A stretch of 64,000 bases of DNA, taken from NCBI RefSeq assembly GCF_024749285.1, contig NZ_CP087196.1:186001-250000 (forward strand). The letters are read 5' to 3'. Both the position numbers and the translations under genes were made by a program. Shown here piece by piece: positions 8,505-17,300 of this stretch (within the stretch, counting starts at the first letter, position 1; the number at the start of each line of letters is the position of its first letter). This stretch comes from Pseudomonas sp. B21-015. GTDB lineage: Bacteria > Pseudomonadota > Gammaproteobacteria > Pseudomonadales > Pseudomonadaceae. The notes under the pieces are model-generated. The model saw only the letters and a program-made list of their open reading frames with translations. It was not told the origin of the DNA and ran no database searches.

Positions 8505-8765
8505 GGTTCCTCATCCCTCAGGTTAGTGTCTGAAGCGTCACGTTGCAGGCCCGGTTATCCGGGTAGATCGCAGTGATCAGCCGACTCCATTCATCTCCGT
8601 GGCTGGGTCACGCCACGCCAAAGCGTAGACGCTGATTGGAATGATTGCCGGACGTCGTCCGTCGCAAGGCCAGCATCGACGACGGCCCCGCGCCTGTCCT
8701 ACAGTGCTCGGGACACTTCGGTATTCATTGGGTTGTAGCTCACCAGGTCGCAAGAAGGGGAGGCA
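8505..8765. other. Divergent intergenic region of the Mdp and glycosyltransferase genes
   Basis: This 261-bp spacer should hold the promoters for both divergent genes. A GGGGAGG ribosome site sits just before ATG 8766. I see no convincing open frame, repeat or strong operator in it. Confidence 0.5.
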
Positions 8766-10337
8766 ATGGAGGCACGCAGAGAAACACCGCTGGGCGACAC
8801 TCAGGACCCGCACGCGACGCCGGGGTCATGGGCGGTTGCCCGCCGCTTGCTTCGATGGGCGCGGGAGCACTGGTTGCTGCCGATCCTGGTATTGGCCACG
8901 CTGGTGCGTTTATACGACCTGACAGCGGCGGCGATCTGGGGCGACGAAGGTTCCAGCCTGTTGCTGAGCCAGTATTCGCTGGCCGGAATCTGGGAGCACG
9001 CGGCCCATGATGTGCATCCGCCGTTGTATTTCATGCTCCTGCACGGCTGGATCGAGTTGTTCGGCGACGGCATTTTTTCGATTCGCAGCCTGAGTGCGCT
9101 GCCGGGGATTGCCACCGTGGGGCTCGGCGTCTGGCTGGTGGACCTGCTCGCGACTCGCCGCGCCGCGTTGCTGGCCGGGGTTCTGCTGGCGCTGCTGCCC
9201 ACGGCGGTGCGTTACAGCCAGGAAGTGCGGATGTATTCGCTGCTGGGGCTGTGGCTGATCGGTGCCACGATTGCCCTGATGTGCTGGATAAGACAGCCGC
9301 AACGCACGCGCTATCTGGTGATTTACACCTTGCTGATGAGTGCGGCGTTCTACACCCATTACTTCACCGCGCTGTGCGTGCTGTGTCATTGGCTGTATCT
9401 GGGCCTGATCCGCGTGCAGCCAGGGTATCGATTGCGGCACATTCAGCGCTCCGGCTGGTGGCTGGCCAATGTGGCCATTGTGCTGTTGTACCTGCCGTGG
9501 GTGCCCAGCCTGATCGATCTGATCCAGCACATGGATCAGCTCAAGGCCAATGGCGATGTGGGCTGGGAGAACCCCGTCACGCTCGGCTCATTGCCGTCGA
9601 TGATCTGGTCGCTCCTGATCCAGGACGATGGCGAGAACCTGCCCACGCTGATTTTTATCGCGCTGCCACTGGCGCTGGCGGCCCTGGCGGGTGTGGCGCT
9701 GGCCCGGGACCGCAGTGTGTTCCGTGGCAGTGCGCTGGCGGTGATCTACTCCGTTGTCCCGTTGTTGCTGGTGTTTTCGGCGTCGTTCATCTCGCCGGTG
9801 TTCATCGAGCGTTACCTGACCGCTTATGCCTTGGGCCTGCCGATGTTTGTCGCGCTGGCCGTCGATCGCTTATACGCAGACTTCAAGGTATTGGCGCTGG
9901 CCGTGCTGCTGCTGTTTGTCGGCGTTGAGCTGGTGGGTCTGAAGAACAATGCCACGGTGGATACCAACGATCAGATCAGCGTCATGGTCAACTACGTGAA
10001 CCAGCACTTCACCCCCGGCGACCGAATCGTCACCAGCGACATGCTCTGGTACCTCAGTTATGTCTATTACAACCGGACAGACGCCAAACCGTTGCTGTAC
10101 ACACCGCCCTTGGCCGATGGCAGGTCGAGCAGGCCGAACGCTTACGGTTTCGGCACGCTGGTAAGCAATGACATCTACCTGGATAGCCTCGGCGGCTTGG
10201 CCAAAGACACTGGTCGCGTGTGGCTGGTCGGTACCATCGACGGGCCGGACGAGTTCGCCTCCTTGCCCGCGGGGTGGCAACGTATCAACGAGACCCGGGC
10301 GGGAGGCGCCTATGCGCGCTTGTATGTGTTGAAGTAA
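8766..10337 (+). CDS. GT39/ArnT-like polyprenyl-phosphate glycosyltransferase
   Basis: The 523-residue integral membrane protein has about 10-12 hydrophobic segments, a first periplasmic loop with GDEGSS (about residues 59-64), and HPPLYFMLLHGW shortly after, the typical GT39/ArnT/PMT dolichyl- or undecaprenyl-sugar transferase pattern. A soluble C-terminal part follows. These enzymes move a sugar from a lipid carrier to protein, lipid A or polysaccharide on the periplasmic face. It is the first plus-strand gene of the second half of the locus and precedes a sulfotransferase and the giant protein, so glycosylation of that protein is possible. Target and sugar are not shown by the sequence. 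Confidence 0.82.
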   Translation: MEARRETPLGDTQDPHATPGSWAVARRLLRWAREHWLLPILVLATLVRLYDLTAAAIWGDEGSSLLLSQYSLAGIWEHAAHDVHPPLYFMLLHGWIELFGDGIFSIRSLSALPGIATVGLGVWLVDLLATRRAALLAGVLLALLPTAVRYSQEVRMYSLLGLWLIGATIALMCWIRQPQRTRYLVIYTLLMSAAFYTHYFTALCVLCHWLYLGLIRVQPGYRLRHIQRSGWWLANVAIVLLYLPWVPSLIDLIQHMDQLKANGDVGWENPVTLGSLPSMIWSLLIQDDGENLPTLIFIALPLALAALAGVALARDRSVFRGSALAVIYSVVPLLLVFSASFISPVFIERYLTAYALGLPMFVALAVDRLYADFKVLALAVLLLFVGVELVGLKNNATVDTNDQISVMVNYVNQHFTPGDRIVTSDMLWYLSYVYYNRTDAKPLLYTPPLADGRSSRPNAYGFGTLVSNDIYLDSLGGLAKDTGRVWLVGTIDGPDEFASLPAGWQRINETRAGGAYARLYVLK

Positions 10338-10495
10338 TCCCGTGATGGAAGGCTTAAACGATTCATCTTTCAGGCCGTTATATAAATGGCGTTTTCCAGT
10401 CGATTTAGCTCCGGTTTGATATCAAAACACCACTAGCTGTAAGACAATTCATGGTCTACGCTCGTCATACAAAAGGACTTTTGGCGGGTGAATGG

Positions 10496-11332
10496 ATGCA
10501 GCACTTTCACTTTATTTCCGGTTTGCCGCGCTCAGGCTCGACCCTGCTTTCTGCGATTCTTTTGCAGAACCCACGCTTTCATGCCGGCATGACCAGCCCC
10601 GTTGGCGCGCTATTTTCCGGTGTTCTGGAGCAATGCAGCGCCGGCAGCGAATTCGGTGCGGTGATCGATACCGATCTGCGTCGCCGCCTGTTGCGTGGCC
10701 TGTTCGATTCCTTCTACGCCGACAAGGCCGACAAACAGGTGGTGTTCGACACGAACCGCCTGTGGAGTTCGCGCCTGCCGGCGATCAGCGATCTGTTTCC
10801 TCAAGCCAAGATCATTGCCTGCGTGCGCAATGTCGCCTGGGTCATGGACAGCCTCGAGCGCTTGTACCGCGCCAATCCCTTCGAAAACACCAAGCTGTTC
10901 GGCGATGCAGTCGAACGCAACACGGTCTACAGCCGCTGCGAAACCCTGGCCCAGCGCAATCGGCTGGTGGGGTTTTCCTGGGCCGCCCTCAAGGAAGCCT
11001 ATTACGGCGAACACGCCGACTCGTTGCTGATCATCGATTACGACCTGCTGAGCCAGGCGCCGGAGCGGGTGATGCGGTTGGTCTACGACTTCATCGGCGA
11101 ACCCTGGTTCGAACATGACTTCGATCATTTGGCCTACGACGCACCGGAATTCGATCAGGCCCTCGGCCTTTCGGGGTTGCACAAGGTGAAGGCCAAGGTC
11201 CAATTGCAATCCAGGCGCACAATCCTGCCGCCGGATTTGTTCAAGCAGTACGCCGAGTTGTCCTTTTGGCTCGATGGCTCTGCCAGCGCCGCCAATGTCA
11301 TTCGTATGAAAGCCGACGCCGCGATCAGTTGA
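10496..11332 (+). CDS. PAPS-dependent sulfotransferase family protein (first copy)
   Basis: The protein begins MQHFHFISGLPRSGSTLL: the PRSGSTLL loop binds the 5'-phosphosulfate of PAPS, and the later KIIACVRNVAWVMDSLERL matches the 3'-phosphate site. At 278 residues it is a compact cytoplasmic sulfotransferase. An upstream in-frame ATG at 10451 exists, but ATG 10496 places the PAPS loop close to the N-terminus as usual and is preceded by GGCGGG. It would sulfate a hydroxyl, perhaps tyrosine or a glycan. It ends inside a terminator-like palindrome immediately before the giant gene. A second sulfotransferase and an APS kinase lie downstream. Confidence 0.82.
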   Translation: MQHFHFISGLPRSGSTLLSAILLQNPRFHAGMTSPVGALFSGVLEQCSAGSEFGAVIDTDLRRRLLRGLFDSFYADKADKQVVFDTNRLWSSRLPAISDLFPQAKIIACVRNVAWVMDSLERLYRANPFENTKLFGDAVERNTVYSRCETLAQRNRLVGFSWAALKEAYYGEHADSLLIIDYDLLSQAPERVMRLVYDFIGEPWFEHDFDHLAYDAPEFDQALGLSGLHKVKAKVQLQSRRTILPPDLFKQYAELSFWLDGSASAANVIRMKADAAIS

Positions 11333-11345
11333 TCGCGGCGTTTTC
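11317..11345 (+). terminator. Terminator overlapping the sulfotransferase stop codon
   Basis: A perfect 11-bp inverted repeat (CGCCGCGATCA, 2-base spacer, TGATCGCGGCG) is followed by TTTTC. The stop codon lies in the palindrome. The giant gene starts only 38 bases later, so its expression must use read-through or a promoter embedded upstream. Confidence 0.75.
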
Positions 11346-11382
11346 ATTGATCCGTCAAAAAGTTCGAGTCCGGGTGAGCAGC

Positions 11383-14300
11383 ATGTGGTGGAGCAAAGGC
11401 AAGTCGCGGGTTACCGAAGGCGCACGAGCGCTGGCCTCGCCAATGATTATGTCCCTGGAGCCGCGCATGCTGTTCGACGGCGCGGTGGCCGCCACGGTTG
11501 CCGACACCGCCCAGGCTGACAGCCATACCACCGCCGAGGCGATCAAGGCGCCGACTGCCGACCAGCCGGTCGCCAGCAAGGACACCCACGGTCAGGCCGA
11601 TGCCACGCCCACACCGACCCCCGTTGCGGTGCCGGGGCAGAGCGTGGTGTTTGTCGATTCTCGGGTCAAGGACGCCAACAGCCTGCTTCAGGGCGTCGCG
11701 CCCGGCACTCAAGTGGTTCAGTTGGATGCGAGCAAGGACGGCTTGCAGCAGATTGCCGACTACCTCGATCACCATCAGGGCATCAGCTCGGTGCAGATCA
11801 TTGCCCACGGCAACGCGGGCGATCTGTGGTTGGGCAATAGCTACCTGTCTGCCGACAACGTCGCGGCCCGCAGCGCCGTGCTGGCGGAAATCGGCAAGGA
11901 CATGAACGTCGGCGGCGATATCCTGATCTACGGCTGCTACACCGCCGAAGGCGAGCGCGGCTTGAGTTTCGTCGACTCCCTGGCGCAACTGACCGGCCGT
12001 GATATCGCCGCTTCCAGCAACCGCACCGGGGTGGGTGGCGACTGGAATCTGGAAATCGCTACCGGCAACATCGAAAGCGCCAACGTGCTCTCGACCACGG
12101 CCATGAGTGACTATCAGTGGGGGCTGGCCACCTGGACCGCCACCAACAACGCCAACACGGGCGTCGGCTCACTGCGTGCGGCCATCGCCTCGGCGCAGAA
12201 CGGCGACATCGTCACCTTTAGCAGCAGCATGACGGTGCAGCTGACCTCCGAACTGCTGATCAACAAGAACATCACCGTTGATGGCGACTTGAACAACGAC
12301 GGCGCGGCGGATGTGACTCTCGATGGTCAGTACAGGACCCGAGTGATTGAAGTGGCGTCTGGCAGCATCGTGACGCTCGATGGTCTGGTGATCACCCGGG
12401 GTCTGGTGTCGGGCACGGGTGGTAACGGTGGCTACGGTGCCTCGGGCGCGATGGCCGGGGGGATTTTCAACGCAGGGATTCTGACCCTGAGCAACGTTAC
12501 CGTGACCTCCAACGCCGCTTCCGGTGGCGGTGGCGGCGGCGGTGTCACCGGCGCTTTTTACGGCGGTGGCGGTGGTGGTGGCGGCGGCTTGGGCGGCCAG
12601 GGCGGCGGGCATGGCGGTTCGGCAGGGCCGGGCACCGGCACGTTGGGCGGCCAGGCGGGCGGCGGCGGCGCCGGTGGTTACGGCGGCGGTTATGACGCGA
12701 CCCACATGGGCGGTCGCGGCGGTACCACCACTGGCGGAGCTGGCGGGCAGGGCGTTTCCTATTACAGCAACGGCGGTAACGGTGCGACGGCCACCAATGG
12801 CACGATTTCCATTGGCGGTGGCGGCGGCGGGGCCGGTTGGGACAAGGTAGGTGGCGCTGGCGGCAATGCGGTAGGCGGGATCTACAACGCCAGCAGCGGC
12901 ACCATCACCATTGTCGGCACGTCGACCATTAGCAACAACATCGGCGCCGGTGGCGGTGGCGGCGGTGGCGGTGGCTACGGCAGCAATGCCACCAATGGCG
13001 GCGCGGGCGGCCGGGGCGTCGGTGCGATCTGGAACAAAGGCACGCTGCTGATCACGGCCGCCAACTTCGCCGCCCTGGCCGGTAATGCCGCGGGCAGTGG
13101 TGCCGGTGGTGCCGCGCTGGGCGGAGGTACAACCGGCACCTCGCCGACCTCCGTCGCGACCATCTACAACGACGGTGGTGTACTCAACACCGCGTATTCG
13201 CCGCCGCCGACCGCGACCATTGTGGTGGCTGACACCACGCTGAGCATCGGCGAAACGTCCTTGGTGACGATCACCTTTTCCGAGGCCGTGATCGGTTTCA
13301 CCAATGCGGACCTGACCATCGCCAATGGCACCTTGAGTGCAGTAAGCAGCGGCGATGGCGGCATCACCTGGACGGCAACGTTCACGCCGTCCGCCAGTAT
13401 TTCCGATACGACCAACGTCATCACCCTGGACAACACCGGGGTGATAAACGGCCTGGGCACCGCCGGCGTCGGCACCACCAACTCCAATAACTACACGGTC
13501 GACACGGTACGCCCGACCGCCAGCATCGTGTTTGCCGACACGGCACTGAAAGTCGGCGAAACCTCGCTGGTGACCATCACCTTCAACGAAGCGGTCACCG
13601 GTCTCACCAACGCCGACCTGACGATTGCCAACGGTACGCTCACAGCGGTGAGCAGCAGTGATGGCGGCATCACCTGGACGGGGACTTTCACCCCGACCGC
13701 CAGCATCACCGATTCGACCAACCTGGTCACCCTGGACAACACCGGGGTCAGTGACCTGGCGGGTAATGCCGGGAGCGGTACCACCGATTCGAACAACTAC
13801 GCCATCGATACCGTGCGCCCGACCGCGACCCTGGTGGTGGCCGATACCAGCCTGAGTATTGGCGAAACGTCGCTGGTGACCATTACGTTCAGCGAAGCGG
13901 TCAGCGGGTTCACCAATGCCGACCTGACGATTGCCAACGGTACGCTCACGGCGGTGAGCAGCAGCGATGGCGGCATCACCTGGACGGCGACCTTCACCCC
14001 GACGGCCAGCGTCAATGACACGACCAACCTGATCACCCTGAACAACACCGGGGTCAGCGATCTGGCGGGCAACGCCGGTAGCGGCACCACCGATTCGAAC
14101 AACTATGCGATCGATACGCTCCGTCCGACCGCGACCATCGTGGTGGCGGACACGGCGCTGAGAATCGGCGAAACCTCGCTGGTGACGATCACCTTCAGCG
14201 AGGCGGTGACCGGGCTCACCAATGCCGACCTGACCATCGCCAACGGTACACTCACTGCGGTGAGCAGCAGTGACGGCGGCATCACCTGGACGGCGACCTT

Positions 14301-17300
14301 CACCCCGAGCGCCAGCATCAGCGACACGACCAACCTGATCACCCTGGACAACACCGGGGTCAGCGATGCTGTCGGCAATGCCGGCAGCGGCACCACCGAT
14401 TCCAACAACTATGCGATCGACACCGTGCGCCCGACAGCCACCATCGTGGTCGCGGACACGGCGCTGAAAATCGGCGAGACCTCGCTGGTGACCATCACCT
14501 TCTCCGAGGCGGTGAGCGGTTTTACCAACGCCGACCTGACCATCGCCAACGGTACGCTCACGGCGGTGAGCAGCAGCGATGGCGGTATCACCTGGACGGC
14601 GACCTTCACCCCGAGCGCCAGCATCAACGACACGACCAACCTGATCACCCTGGACAACACCGGAGTCAGCGACCTGGCGGGCAACGCCGGTAGCGGCACC
14701 ACTGATTCGAACAACTACGCCATCGACACGGTGCGCCCGACCGCCACGATTGTGCTGGCTGATACAACCCTGACCGCGGGCGAAACGTCGCTGGTGACCA
14801 TTACTTTCAGCGAAGCGGTGAGCGGTTTCACCAACGCCGACCTGACGATTGCCAACGGCACGTTAAGCGCGGTGAGCAGCAGCGATGGCGGCATCACCTG
14901 GACCGCGACATTTACTCCGACGGCCAGCGTCAATGACTCGACCAACCTGATCACCCTGAACAACACCGGGGTCAGCGATCTGGCGGGCAATGCCGGTAGC
15001 GGCACCACCGATTCGAACAACTACGCGATCGACACCGCTCCGCCGACCGCGACGATTGTGGTGGCGGACAACGCACTGAAAATCGGTGAAACCTCACTGG
15101 TGACCATCACCTTCGACCAGGCCGTTACCGGTTTCACCAACGCCGACCTGACGATTGCCAACGGCACGTTGACCGCGGTGAGCAGCAGTGACGGCGGCAT
15201 AACATGGACCGCAACCTTCACTCCGACCGCCAGCATTACCGACGCGACCAACCTGATCACCCTGGACAACACCGGTGTGCAGGCTGCCGCCAGCGGTAAC
15301 GTGGGCAGCGGCACGACCGACTCCAATAACTACGCCATCGACACGGTGCGCCCGACAGCCACCATCGTGGTCGCGGACACGGCGCTGAGAATCGGCGAAA
15401 CCTCTCTGGTCACGATCACCTTCAGTGAAGCGGTCAGCGGTTTCACCAACGCCGACCTGACCATCGCCAATGGCACGTTGACTGCGGTCAGCAGCAGCGA
15501 CGGCGGTATCACCTGGACCGCGACCTTCACACCTTCCGCGAGCATCAACGACACCACTAACCTGATTACCCTGGACAACACCGGGGCCAGCGACCTGGCG
15601 GGCAATGCCGGTAGCGGCACCACCGACTCCAACAACTACGCCATCGACACAGTGCGCCCGACCGCCACGATTGTGCTGGCTGATACAACGCTGACAGCAG
15701 GCGAAACCTCGCTGGTGACCATCACCTTCAGCGAAGCGGTGAGCGGTTTCACCAACGCCGACCTGACGATTGCCAACGGCACCTTGAGCGCGGTGAGCAG
15801 CAGCGACGGCGGCATCACCTGGACCGCGACCTTCACCCCGACCGTCGGTGTGAATGACTCGAGCAACGTCATTACCCTGGCCAATACCGGTGTCACCGAT
15901 GTGGCCGGCAACACTGGCAGCGGCACCACCAACTCGGGTAACTACACCATCGATACGGTGCTGCCGACGGCCACCATCGTGGTGGCTGACAATGCATTGA
16001 AAATCGGTGAAACGTCGCTGGTGACCATTACTTTCAGCGAAGCGGTGAGCGGTTTCACCAACGCCGACCTGACGATTGCCAACGGCACCTTGAGCGCGGT
16101 CAGCAGCAGCGACGGCGGTATCACCTGGACCGCCACGTTCACCCCGACGGCCAGCATTACCGACGCAACCAACCTGATCACCCTGGATAACAGCGGTGTG
16201 CAAAATGGCTCGGGCAATGCCGGTAGCGGCACCACCGACTCCAACAACTACGCGATCGACACCGTGCGCCCGACGGCCACCATCGTGGTCGCGGACACGG
16301 CGCTGAAAATCGGCGAAACCTCCCTGGTGACGATCACTTTCAGCGAAGCGGTGAGCAGTTTCACCAACGCCGACCTGACCATTGCCAACGGCACGTTGAG
16401 CGCGGTGAGCAGCAGCGACGGCGGTATCACCTGGACCGCGACCTTCACACCTTCCGCGAGCATCGACGACACCACTAACCTGATTACCCTGGACAACACC
16501 GGGGTCAACGACCTGGCAGGCAATGCCGGGAGCGGCACCACCGATTCCAACAACTACGCCATCGACACGGTGCGCCCGACCGCGACCATTGTGCTAGCCG
16601 ACGCTACCCTGAGTGCAGGCGAAACGTCGCTGGTGACCATTACCTTCTCCGAGGCAGTAACGGGTTTCACCAACGCCGACCTGAGCATCGCCAACGGCAC
16701 CTTGAGCGCGGTCAGCAGCAGCGACGGCGGTATCACCTGGACTGCGACCTTCACCCCGACCGTCGGTGTGAATGACTCGAGCAACGTCATTACCCTGGCC
16801 AATACGGGTGTCACCGATGTGGCCGGCAACACTGGCAGCGGCACCACCAACTCCGGCAACTACACCATCGATACCGTGCTGCCGACGGCCACCATCGTGG
16901 TGGCTGACAATGCACTGAAAATCGGTGAAACGTCGCTGGTGACCATCACCTTCAGCGAAGCAGTGACCGGTTTCACTAACGCCGACCTGACCATCGCCAA
17001 CGGCACCTTGACCTCCGTCAGCAGTGGCGATGGCGGTATCACCTGGACCGCAACCTTCACCCCGACCAGCGCCATCACCGACACCAGTAACGTCATCACC
17101 CTGGACAACAGCGGTGTGCAAAATGGCTCGGGCAACGCCGGCAGCGGCACCACTGACTCCAACAACTACGCCATCGACACCGTGCGACCAACGGCAACCA
17201 TCGTGGTCGCGGACTCGGCACTGGCGGTGGGTCAAACATCGGTGGTGACCATCACGTTCTCCGAGGCGGTGACCGGATTTACCACGGCCGACCTGACGGT

